Under the pieces are notes generated by a model that was not told the origin of the DNA, did not search any database, and was given only the letters and a program-made list of their open reading frames with translations. Shown here piece after piece: positions 24,142 through 33,941 of a DNA stretch of 64,000 nucleotides (position 1 is its first letter; every line of letters begins with the position of its first letter). Source of the stretch: Ciona savignyi (lineage: Eukaryota; Chordata; Ascidiacea; Phlebobranchia; Cionidae); NCBI GenBank assembly GCA_000149265.1, contig CH002627.1, positions 439,144-503,143 of the forward strand. The letters are read 5' to 3'. The position numbers were made by a program, and so were the translations under genes.

Positions 24142-25450
24142 ATGAAACTCGTTTGTGTGTTTCTTGTTGTGTGTTGCTTAAACATTGCTATATCAGGTAA
24201 CCATTTTAAAATGAAATTGTTTTGTCACTCGTAAACCCCGTAACATTCCAGAGCTGCCAACCTTACAGAAAGGAACCACCGAGCTAAATCTCGTGTCGGA
24301 TTCTCCAAAGAAAAATGCATTCGTCCCATACAAGTTATGTTTGAATTCGGTACCATTTTTTGTCAACGCTACAGTTAGAACCCAAGATCCAAGTCTCCCA
24401 CACGAATTTAACTTAACAGTGATTGAATTTTTTTCACATGGGTTCAACGTTGAACTAGAACGAATAGACCAGTCTACAGGCTGGCAAGAGGATTTGTTTG
24501 TGGATTGGCTGTTTTACTCAGGTTAGTGAAGTTTCATTATCTAAGAGAATTAATTATGTGATAAGTTTAATATCGTGCTCAAAACAATTCAAACAACCCA
24601 CAATCCACATGTAACCCACACAGCCCGCGCTCTTTACCTAAACTCATACAACCAAAACCTGTTTAATGATTTATTTATTATATGCTTCAAAAAAACTTTT
24701 AAAGAAGCCCATATAATAACAAATCCTAAGAAATATGTACGATAGTATAATCGTAACACAAGTACACATTCATTACAGGTGGAAATGGTATTTTACTGAA
24801 TGGAAAATACGTGTGGATGCCTGACCCAATCACGCCTCAAACCCAGACTCTAGCTCAAGCTAAAGCATCATGCTTAACATTAGGTGCATCTTTACTTGAC
24901 ATCATGGATAAGACAACGTATGACACAGTTTATAACTACTTCGTGACCAGTACATATGGAAATGGTTCCTTTGCAGATATTTGGCTTGCGATGACCTTCA
25001 ACTTAACGGTTGGTGTAAACATTTTATTTATAAACAATCGAAATTTAGGGAGGCTTGACATGAAAGTAAATAGTAGATATGTATGGCTTTGCTTAAAGAA
25101 TATTAACAAATTCAAGGGTACATTGTACATTTTATACTTTAATAAATGGCGGTACAATACTGTTTATATGTCTGACTACTGGTGAATATAGATTTTACAA
25201 AACTTAATATTATTTTAGTTTTATATTTACTTTATGTCATCATTTTCTCCAGAGTATGACACGAATCTCAAGTTTTGGACAACCAGCTTATTCCGGTGAC
25301 TGGCACCCCCATTTCCCGAAGACAAACTCAACTTACACCGCGATGCTGTTGCAAGTGAAGTACTCTCCCAAAAACACATGGTTCGGAATTTGGAATTATC
25401 CCCCCAACGCAACACGTTTTACATACAACCTTTGCGTGAAGTCCCTATAA
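24142..25450 (+). CDS. Secreted lectin A: H-type-like domain fused to CTLD
   Basis: Four exons: 24142-24196, 24252-24521, 24779-25008 and 25253-25450 (55, 270, 230 and 198 bp), giving 250 residues, with GT-AG introns in phases 1, 1 and 0. Residues 1-19 (MKLVCVFLVVCCLNIAISG) form a signal peptide. Exon 2 (about residues 19-109) has the strand pattern and GF.V...R.D...GW..DL.VDW signature that resembles H-type (discoidin C-terminal-like) lectin domains. Exons 3-4 resemble a C-type-lectin-like domain: SCLTLGASLLDI with the first cysteine, IWLAM for the WIGL-type strand, GDWHPHFP, and NLCVKSL with the last cysteine. The canonical inner cysteine pair and calcium-binding EPN/QPD and WND motifs are not seen. 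Several N-glycosylation sites (NAT, NLT, NGS, NST) fit secretion. A carbohydrate- or microbe-binding role is inference. The exon structure is supported by two paralogs with the same exon lengths. Confidence 0.87.
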
Positions 25451-25513
25451 ATTACCTACCAACCTGCAACCCAGTACGATATTCCACGTTTTGATTTGCA
25501 TTTTTAATCCAAG

Positions 25514-25519
25514 AATAAA
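25514..25519 (+). promoter_or_regulatory. Poly(A) signal of lectin A
   Basis: AATAAA lies 64 bp after the stop codon. The matching positions in copy B (AATGGA) and copy C (AATAGA) are mutated, so this copy alone keeps the ancestral signal. Confidence 0.7.
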
Positions 25520-26326
25520 GTTATTATAAATTACATATAAAAAATATCAACTCAGTAAAGCACCTTATATTAATTCCAATATTTTGTGTGTTTTTTAATG
25601 AAGTTTAATTAATGGTAAATTCGTTGAGTTGAGTAGGGCACTGGTCCTCAATTTTAGTTACCAGAAGCAAGCAAGCTTCAAACATTTCCTCGGATTTTGA
25701 TTCTATTGCAAATATTTGCCACATTTCTTGTGACAATGCCACAAATGTAGGATCGTTTAATTACTTGCTTTGCACAATGGACGAGACTCATGTTTCGCAC
25801 ATTCGTTCCGATTTGATTCAATTGTGTCTATTGTGTTCGAATGTAATTTTAAATATACGTGACTTTTTTGTTAAGTTTTATCAGGTTATCTAAAATACGT
25901 TTTTTATTTTCTATTTTTGCCGACACCCCCATTAACAAACAAAACTTTTTTGTTTAGTTAAAAATGTATACTCTCATTAGAGTCATGTATGTTTAGGCCA
26001 GGGGTAAATTTATTTCTCATACCCGGTACTGAATCCGAACAACCTAATGTGAACTATAGTTAAACCGAGCGGGAGTTAAACCATTAAATAATGTTTAAAT
26101 GAAGGATAGGATAGAATATTCATTTTTACATGAATATCCTATCCTACATAGTATCACTTTTAATTTTGTAGGCAAGTTTACATTTTTATTATGTACATCG
26201 CAGTCAGAATGTACATAAATAGTATTCTACTTTAACTATTTGGTTAGTATTATTGGTAACAAAGACGATTGTTTTTATAGTTGTGGGGTAAATAATCGCC
26301 ATGCTATTGCGCAATTAATTTCTAAT
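25520..26326. other. 3' flank of lectin A, non-coding, with SINE tail
   Basis: Matches 35320-36910 downstream of lectin B, with a large deletion relative to B (B has an additional GTCAATCTGTGACCAACTCA... stretch that C also has). Near 26104-26150 there is a GGATAGGATAG...ATATCCTATCCTA inverted tail, the remains of SINE material present in B at 36555-36740. No gene is seen. The BEL element follows directly. Confidence 0.7.
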
Positions 26327-26736
26327 TGTAACTTCCCGACAAGGTGCTGGCTCCTAACACCTGTCTTAATGAGAGGTTGCAGTATGCTTATAGACGGCGT
26401 CTCTTATTCAGAGTTTGAAATAACGCGTCATTGTCCAAAACTTGTGAATTTATTCGAATTTGAATGATGGCGAAAACGAAAGTTCTTGAAATGACGGTTT
26501 TCAAATTGTGGCTGAACAGGAGCCAAAGCACGTCATACACATCTTAACAATAACCGATAATTCCAAACCTACTAAAACTACCAAAATACCGATTACCTCA
26601 CGATAATGCTCAGGCAGTAAAAAACTAGCGTTTTATAGTTCAGTGAAATTGTGGGAAAAAAGGGAATACAATAGCGATCTTATTCCCTCGTGACATCGAT
26701 ATAATATAAACAATAATGGCGACGATAAATCTTACA
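26327..26736 (-). repeat. BEL 3' LTR
   Basis: 410 bp, identical to 30734-31143 except for one visible base (AAATACC versus AAAGACC). It lacks the 71-bp insert seen in the solo LTR at 17514-17989. Confidence 0.95.
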
Positions 26737-26809
26737 CTCCCCCCCCAAATTGCGAGATCGTACAATTGAGCAATTAACAACTTAATTGATTTACGTCGCG
26801 TGTTAAGAT

Positions 26810-29800
26810 TCAATCAATGACTGGGCTAATGCCCGCATTCTCGTTGATCTGTAGCGGGTCAACACTCTCATTGCACACGTCCATAGCGGGTACTATGATA
26901 CATAGTTTGTGCATCGGTCTCTTTAATTCGGTGTCACGTGCTTTGACTTGCACAATTCGAACTACACCGTGGCTGTCCGGGTACACGGAGGTGATTCTTC
27001 CAATGGACCATTGTGATCGTGGTGTTGTGTTGTCCACCAGAAACACAACGTCTCCTATCTTCACGTTTTCTTTTCTGTTGTGCCATTTCTGGCGTGCGAT
27101 GATAGTTCGGAGGTACTCTCCCGACCATCTGGCCCAAATTCGGTTGGCTAGATGTAGAACGTAGCACCAGCGGCGTCGAGCGTAACATTGCCGTTCATTG
27201 GTCAAAGTTGGAGACAGCTCACTTGACGGGTTCACCTTGAGCAGGAGGTTCGGTTTTAATGGCGTCTCGCCATCGATATTCAGTGTAACGGGAGTGAGAG
27301 GTCGACAACTCAGTATTGCCTCGGACTCCAGCAGCAGGGTTGTCAGTTGATCATCGTTAAATGTCTTTTCACCTGAAATGGAAAGTAAAATCCGACGAAC
27401 GGATCTATTCATTCTTTCCCAGGCTCCACCCATGTGTGAAGCGCATGGAGGGTTGAAATTCCATTGAATTTCGCGTTGTAGAACAAAGTCATGTATTTGA
27501 TTTTGGTTCCATTCCTGGATGGACTCACGGAGCAACCGTTCGGCCCCAACCAGGTTTGTTCTATTGTCGGAGTAAATGTGAGACGGGTTTCCTTGTTGAG
27601 CAATAAATCGTCGCAATGCATTAATCAGTGCGTTAGTTGAGTTTGTATCAAGTTTGTTATTGGTGGCCGCTCTCCAATCAATAAAATGTTGAGATTGAAC
27701 ATACCTTATCAGTGACCTCTTGGCGTGGGCAATTTCGGCGACTGTTAGACGAAAGGAAACTGGTTCTGGAACTCCATTCATTGCACGTGCTCGGGGGTGC
27801 GCTCCAAATCTCAATATCCACGCAACTGTGGCCTTCAAACAATGCCAAATAGAATAGTGCGTTATCAGGATATCAGTGGCGGGAGTGGTTTCCTGTACGG
27901 AAAATAAGTTACTGGCTTGCTTATCGAACGCTTTAATGTCGTTGAGTGACATGTCCCCTTTCTTGAGCGCGTTGGGCCAGTATTCGAAGGAAGCTTGTAG
28001 CAATTCGGGCTCTGTAAACCAAATGACATTGGAAATTAAGAAATCTACGCTGGCGCCTCTTGATGCACAGTCGGCAGGGTTCAGTTTTGTTTGAACATGT
28101 CTCCAGTCGCGTGTACACGAATGCTTGGAAACAAATGCTAAGCGCCTAGACACAAAAATAGTGAAGCTTCTGCGACCATTAAACATGTTTTGCAACACGA
28201 CGGACGAATCTGTCCAAAACATGGACAGGCATAGCTCTAAACCGAGTTCCATTTTCAGAGATTGGTCCATTTTTACTGCAGTAACAACATCCACTAATTC
28301 TAATCGAGATATGGATACGTGGTCTTTCGGTGCTAAACGAGATTTGCCCATTAAAAAGGTACAGCTTACCTCGTTATTGTAGCGGTTACAAACTTGCAGG
28401 TAACATGCGACACCGTAGTCAATTTTCGGTGCGTCGGCAAAGTAGTGTAGTTGGCATCGCTGAATATTCTCATGGCCTCGTAGACCGAAGCTTCGGGGAA
28501 TGGATATGCCGTGCAGTCGTGCCAGGCTCGCGACCCATTTCTCCCATCTTTTAAGTTCTGGAAGAGGAATTGGTTTGCCCCATTCTATCTCCTGCTGAAA
28601 CATGCCTTCGATATCTGCAACAAGTGCGATCGGGTCTCTGCGAAACCGTGTAAGCACCTCGACGAGACTATTTACAAGATCAGGGCCCTGCATGAGAACC
28701 TGGTAATCGTGGCGCCATGGGAGGGGTGGTTCATATTGATTATCAACAAACTTAACTGATTCCTTCATAAGGTCATGTGATCTTCGGTCTTCAATCGAGG
28801 TCGGGAACCGAAGAAAGCTGTCGTTGAGGTCATCGAGATCGTCGATCATTGGTTTGAGATCGCTTTCATCCTTTAAAAACATAACGCTGGCCTTACAATT
28901 GGAACGGCTTTTATCACCACAGGGGCCTAGAAGTGACCATCCTAGACGGGTTTTGACAGCGTCGGGACATCGACCATTTCCGCTTCTCATAGACTCGACA
29001 CGGAAAATTCGGGGAACGTTCGCCCCGATTAGCAGCTTGACTGATCCATCTTCGATCTGTGGAATTTTCACACCTTGCAAGTGATGGTGTCGCTGCAACG
29101 CCTGCGTATCATGTAATACATTAGGATTCCCATATATCTTATCGACAGCAACGACGTCGGGAAGGTTATTCCAATCTTCGCCCTCCACAGGCTGGGCAGA
29201 GAGTGCAAGGGACAAAACTGTATCTAAAACACAAAATGATGTTAGGGTTTGCAACGTAATACAACGTGGTTTACCAGCAGCATTTGGTGAACTTACGATC
29301 GACTCCTCACAACGTGTTGTCGTGGAACTTTGATCGATAAATGCACAGGTAGAAACATCTTTGTCTGCGTAACGGACTTTACCGGGAACAACGTTTATAT
29401 AAACCTTGGCCGTGTTGGTACTGGTGCAGCATTCATCGATTTCAACAGCTGCGCTTATTTCAATACGCTCGTGCTTATACACACGGGGCGGGGGTTGGTG
29501 TCTACGGCTTACCGGTAAAGTATTTTGTACTTGCCGTGGCGACGTTAATTCTGCAACTGATTTCTTGTGATGGCTTAAGTTGGAACGAGCGTCTGCAAGC
29601 GAAGGCCGTACTGTAGTGCGGTTGTTCGTTGTAGCTACGGCAACAACGTTGGGTTGTAATGTTGGTGAGGTCGAGTCTAGAGCCTCCAAAATTTCTTCAT
29701 CTTCCCGAGCTTTAGAAACTGCCTTCGCGTATTCAAATTCTGGTTGTTTTTTGTTGGCGACACGCTCTGCTTCTATAGATTCGCGAGCTTTTTGATTGGC

Positions 29801-30280
29801 TTCTTTCGCTGCTACGCGTCTCCTTTCAGCAGCACGATCTGTTTGCTCCTTTGCACGCTTGCGTGTTTCGAACAACCTGTCCATAGCTTGCTTGTAGGCA
29901 AGTTCGGCGAGTTTCAACCTGATTTGGCTTTTTCGGCGTTCACTCCGGATAAAGTTTGCAGTAGAAATTATGCTCGACGTATAGCGGTTAGTCCTTGCTA
30001 ATTGCAATTCAGTTTTATTTAACCACTGACGCACATGCGTATCGAACTCACGTTTCTGACTCTTTAACTGAGTTCTTGATGTGTAAACATCTTCAAGCGG
30101 TTGATCTTCTGGAAAATTTACACATAAGTCCATTAGCTCGTCAAATACGCGGTCGATTATTGGAATGAGCTTACGTAGTGACGTCCTACCTACTGGAGAA
30201 AGCATTAGCCTTTCGGCATCCACGTAAAGTTGTTTGAGACAATTTAAAGTCTTTGGAATCTTCATTTTGCGGCTTATCAC
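26810..30280 (-). CDS. BEL/Pao polyprotein, one ORF lacking RT core and IN N-part
   Basis: A 1156-codon uninterrupted ORF. Residues 1-200 are a basic, coiled-coil gag-like region without a zinc knuckle. Around 312-325 a protease-like segment reads AFIDQSSTTT, where the family's D-x-G is now D-Q-S. Residues 415-455 carry the conserved LIGANVP...TRLGWSLLGPC segment, and 520-563 the start of the reverse transcriptase (QGPDLVNSL, VADIEGMFQQ). The ORF then jumps straight to the connection/RNase H region (EWGKPIPLPELKRW, YFADAPKIDYGVACYLQ, ISRLELVDVVTAV, FWTDSSVVL), so the RT active-site region is missing near 28594. In the integrase the zinc-binding part and first catalytic Asp are gone (junction near residue 870, about 27670), while YSDN and HMGGAWERMNR remain. 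Staying open through at least two large deletions suggests either exact in-frame losses or retained use. It cannot encode an active RT. Confidence 0.92.
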   Translation of the reverse strand: MISRKMKIPKTLNCLKQLYVDAERLMLSPVGRTSLRKLIPIIDRVFDELMDLCVNFPEDQPLEDVYTSRTQLKSQKREFDTHVRQWLNKTELQLARTNRYTSSIISTANFIRSERRKSQIRLKLAELAYKQAMDRLFETRKRAKEQTDRAAERRRVAAKEANQKARESIEAERVANKKQPEFEYAKAVSKAREDEEILEALDSTSPTLQPNVVAVATTNNRTTVRPSLADARSNLSHHKKSVAELTSPRQVQNTLPVSRRHQPPPRVYKHERIEISAAVEIDECCTSTNTAKVYINVVPGKVRYADKDVSTCAFIDQSSTTTRCEESIVSSPNAAGKPRCITLQTLTSFCVLDTVLSLALSAQPVEGEDWNNLPDVVAVDKIYGNPNVLHDTQALQRHHHLQGVKIPQIEDGSVKLLIGANVPRIFRVESMRSGNGRCPDAVKTRLGWSLLGPCGDKSRSNCKASVMFLKDESDLKPMIDDLDDLNDSFLRFPTSIEDRRSHDLMKESVKFVDNQYEPPLPWRHDYQVLMQGPDLVNSLVEVLTRFRRDPIALVADIEGMFQQEIEWGKPIPLPELKRWEKWVASLARLHGISIPRSFGLRGHENIQRCQLHYFADAPKIDYGVACYLQVCNRYNNEVSCTFLMGKSRLAPKDHVSISRLELVDVVTAVKMDQSLKMELGLELCLSMFWTDSSVVLQNMFNGRRSFTIFVSRRLAFVSKHSCTRDWRHVQTKLNPADCASRGASVDFLISNVIWFTEPELLQASFEYWPNALKKGDMSLNDIKAFDKQASNLFSVQETTPATDILITHYSIWHCLKATVAWILRFGAHPRARAMNGVPEPVSFRLTVAEIAHAKRSLIRYVQSQHFIDWRAATNNKLDTNSTNALINALRRFIAQQGNPSHIYSDNRTNLVGAERLLRESIQEWNQNQIHDFVLQREIQWNFNPPCASHMGGAWERMNRSVRRILLSISGEKTFNDDQLTTLLLESEAILSCRPLTPVTLNIDGETPLKPNLLLKVNPSSELSPTLTNERQCYARRRWCYVLHLANRIWARWSGEYLRTIIARQKWHNRKENVKIGDVVFLVDNTTPRSQWSIGRITSVYPDSHGVVRIVQVKARDTELKRPMHKLCIIVPAMDVCNESVDPLQINENAGISPVID

Positions 30281-30310
30281 AGCAAAAACGGAATTGAAAA
30301 CGTTCAGGAA

Positions 30311-30666
30311 CGGGAATCGTCAACGGGAATCGTCAACGTGAATCGTCAACGGGCATCGGCAACGGGAATCGGCGACGGGAATCGGCAACGGGAATCGGCA
30401 ACGGGAATCGTCAACGGGAATCGTCAACGGGAATCGGCGACGGGAATCGACAACGGGAATCGGCAACGGGAATCGGCAACGGGAATCGGCAACGGGAATC
30501 GGCAACGGGAATCGGCAACGGGAATCGGCAACGGGAATCGGCGACGGGAATCGGCAACGGGAATCGGCAACGGGAATCGGCGACGGAAATCGTCAACGGG
30601 AATCGGCAACGGGAATCGTCAACGGGAATCGGCGACGGGAATCGGCAACGGGAATCGGCAACGGGA
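30311..30666. repeat. 13-bp tandem array in the BEL leader
   Basis: About 27 copies of CGGGAATCGGCAA with variants (TCAA, GCGA), between the 5' LTR and the start of the polyprotein ORF. It is GC-rich against the AT-rich surroundings. Because 13 is not a multiple of 3, three units read as a 13-residue period in every frame, which produces long spurious ORFs on both strands. Confidence 0.95.
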
Positions 30667-30733
30667 ACGACGACTGGACGAGAACGACGACTGGACGGGA
30701 ACGACGACGGTAGTTCAAGAAATTTGAAAACGA

Positions 30734-31143
30734 TGTAACTTCCCGACAAGGTGCTGGCTCCTAACACCTGTCTTAATGAGAGGTTGCAGTATGCTTATAG
30801 ACGGCGTCTCTTATTCAGAGTTTGAAATAACGCGTCATTGTCCAAAACTTGTGAATTTATTCGAATTTGAATGATGGCGAAAACGAAAGTTCTTGAAATG
30901 ACGGTTTTCAAATTGTGGCTGAACAGGAGCCAAAGCACGTCATACACATCTTAACAATAACCGATAATTCCAAACCTACTAAAACTACCAAAAGACCGAT
31001 TACCTCACGATAATGCTCAGGCAGTAAAAAACTAGCGTTTTATAGTTCAGTGAAATTGTGGGAAAAAAGGGAATACAATAGCGATCTTATTCCCTCGTGA
31101 CATCGATATAATATAAACAATAATGGCGACGATAAATCTTACA
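30734..31143 (-). repeat. BEL 5' LTR
   Basis: Starts (minus strand) TGTAAGATTTATCG and ends GGGAAGTTACA. No TGG-type tRNA primer site is evident just inside it; the adjoining bases read TCGTTTTCAAATTTC on the element strand, so the primer is unknown. Confidence 0.93.
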
Positions 31144-31148
31144 CTAAT

Positions 31149-31984
31149 TAATAATAATGCTTGGTTAACTGCAAATTGTTAGGCGTGATGTGTTCAGTTT
31201 AACAGCAGGTATTTTTGTGGTATTCAGTCAAACATCAAGTAGAGCAGAAATAAAACAGTTAGGACTACCGCATGTTTCATACGTATGTTCGTACAGTGAA
31301 GATAAATTATTAAGGCAAATTCTGTTCAAATGGGAAGAAATAAACTAAGCGAAGTTAAAAAGTTCTTCAAGTTTAATTTTTGTAAAAACTGGTCCGCATT
31401 TCAAGTGCTGGGATGTAGCACTGTATTGCAGTGGCTCTTAAACTTTTTCAGTCGCGCCCCCTTGAGATTTGTGATTCATGCTCACGCCTCACCTACTCAA
31501 AAGTCAAATTTACGAAAAATAGAACAATATTTTATTTGCCATTACCCTGCTTAGTGTAAAGGATGCAAGGGTTCGCGAACCGTTTTTTAAAGTTCGCGAA
31601 TTACAAAATTTAACAAAATCGCGAAAATATAAATTACCGTTACTGATTTCGCGCACTTTTAATAATAAATCATCAACACAATATAATATAACATATTTTG
31701 CCTTCAACATAACATTTAACAATGGAATTACTATTACATTTATTTACCTTGCTTTTACTTTGCATTATTGACACATAATAAGCATTTTTATCACAACGCA
31801 ACAATAGCCATTATGCGTTAATATACCACGATTCCTTTATTTATGATTGGCGGAGATGCGACACACCTCTTATTAATAAGGTTATATGGTGTTTTAACAA
31901 GATTACTCGTTTCAAAGGCTTCGTTTCGTCGATATTCGTCCTATCCTACACGCATTAACTCACGACACGTTTATTGTAGTTTAT
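31149..31984. other. End of unit A and hAT-like end; no gene
   Basis: 31149-31424 continues unit A and matches 36912-37187. At 31429 a hAT-like terminus CAGTGGCTCTTAAAC...CGCGCCCCC begins, at the point where A and B stop matching. No second terminus or target duplication was found, and a GTTCGCGAA stretch near 31575-31605 could belong to the same element. Small ORFs here are not credible. Confidence 0.55.
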
Positions 31985-33941
31985 CATTACTTAAACAGTT
32001 AAAACCACCACAAAACGATGGTGAATTTCAGTGAACAAAAATGTAATGTTGTAACTGTAATATTCACCTATCCCAGACGAAAGAATATCCAGCGTGGTTT
32101 CATTTATCCTAAAATTAAAATTACCTTTTCTTACAAACAATCGAAATCAATTTGTCCCCAGTTTAAATTCAATAGTATCGGTTCCGCTTGAGCAGTTTGC
32201 TATAAACCGATTGTTTTGTATTTAAATATTGCTTTTTTATTCAAAACTACATCTGTATTTTGCATATATTCAAAGTTAATTAGCTTTTAGCCTATATATA
32301 TTTATATTAGATATAAAAAATAACGTTTTAATTGTATCTGGCGACCATGTTGGTTGTTATTTCTTTTACTGGATTATTGCCCCAATCTTTTCACTCGCCT
32401 ATTAAAAAAAATCGACGAAAAAAATAAATTAAGAAAATTTCGAGCATTTTCTATATACTCAATAAGCCGACACAGTGTTAGTTAAGATTTTGGTTTTTAG
32501 TACAACTGCACGGTAAATGTTTGACAAACTAAGCATTTTGAGTTATTATTCGGTTAATGAATATCTATTTGCGGCACAGATATTGTTTTAGAATTAAAAA
32601 TACAGCTTATCGTGTGAATCAAGAAAATTATTTGACTCCTTAACATGACTTGTTTTTTTTTATAATACAAAATATATTGCAGTTTTGTGACGGATGATGC
32701 AGTTTTGCGGATGACGATATACGCACCTCCACAAAATTTTGGCGAACTGAAAGGCCAAACAAAGTGTATTTATATTAACAGTTGAGGGCAGCAGGCTGCA
32801 TTCTGCAAGCTAAACTCAGAGTCCTTTAATATTTACGTACATTATAAAGCTTGTTTTATTGAAACAGCTAGGAGATTCTCAATCAACGTCTTTGGAAGCT
32901 TTGCTTCACTAATATAAAAATGATCAGCTAAACAAGAACACCGGGCGCGAAGCCTGGCACATGCTGCTTTAGACCGTACAAACATTGTTGAATCACCAAC
33001 AGTGTCACTTAGCAAACACCCATTTGAATACTATGACTTAGAGGTATGACATCTTAGTCAGCGTAAAAAACGCAATTTTGCATGTTTACCTTTAAGCTGC
33101 AAAACGTCAAACTGCATAAAAATTGTTGAGCAGTCAAACGACTTTCAAAACGACAATGTTTTTTTAAAAGATCATATCAAAAAACAATGTTGTAAAAAAA
33201 AACTTGAAAACATTAAAGAAGATATTGATGTGGTTAAATGGCATTTGGATAACATGCACAATGACATACACACTGATGTAAGCATCTATGGTAGTGTAGA
33301 AATTGTCCCTTTGTAATGGTATAGTTGTTGCAATAAAAGTACATTAAACAAAAAGATTGTTTTGCGACCCAGCATGACTTAGTCGTGCTTTTAAAAGTCT
33401 ACGAAACCCAAACAAACGACTGTAACGTGACATAATATGCAGGTTGACATCCACCGAATTTCAGCGAACATTTAAAACGCTTACATGTCTTTGTTTGAAC
33501 CGTTAAGGTAATTGTTGTTCAGAATGGTAGTTGAAAGGATTGCAGTTCGCACTTATAGAGCAATCAGGCTTTATTATTTTTTTGTTTACCTTGTAGTGGT
33601 TTTTATGCACAATAATGCAAGTATTTGTCAATCCAGTGTTTAGATATTGCAGAAAGAAAAAGGCGGCAATGTTAGCTTAATGTTGTGTTGTAGTACAAGT
33701 ATTATGTTCCAAAAAAATAGGAAACTAGAGAATTGATCACTTTTTCATTACCACTGTTCGTTAAGTCCAGTTTGATGCCCCTTTTCCATCAGGTTGCCTA
33801 ATCACACCTGGTAATTATTTATTGCAAATCGATGGCGTATTTCCGGAATTCATTGCAAATCTGTTGCGTATATGATCGATAACTGATTAAGCGAAGACAC
33901 TGAATAGATTACCACAAAAAAATAAAAAATAAAAAATAATC

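Larger units (their letters stand above)
26327..31143 (-). mobile_element. BEL/Pao LTR retrotransposon, young, internally deleted
   Basis: Two 410-bp LTRs (3' LTR 26327-26736; 5' LTR 30734-31143, element on the minus strand) with TGTAAG...GTTACA ends and, by eye, a single mismatch between them. A 5-bp target duplication CTAAT flanks the element (26322-26326 and 31144-31148). Unit B keeps the unoccupied site near 36905. Next to the 3' LTR lies the purine run GGGGGGGGAG (complement of 26737-26746), the expected plus-strand primer. The single long ORF is 30280-26810. The near-identical LTRs mean recent insertion, after the A/B duplication. Confidence 0.95.

Noticed and set aside
24811-25185. 124-codon ORF as a single-exon lectin end
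   Set aside because: It reads past the GTTGGT donor at 25009 into the intron; the same happens at 34610-34984, and paralog D supports a splice at this point.
25253-25300. Alternative splice frame reading EYDTNLKFWTTSLFR at exon 4
   Set aside because: It hits a stop after 15 codons, while the other frame is open for 65 codons and is conserved with FGQPAYSGDW in copy D.
27409-29084. Several 60-85-codon ORFs on both strands within the BEL region
   Set aside because: Shadows of the 1156-codon BEL ORF in other frames.
30320-30767. Long ORFs of RCRFPLPIPVADS or GNRQRESATGI type on both strands
   Set aside because: Produced by the 13-bp tandem array; the period is 13 residues in every frame.
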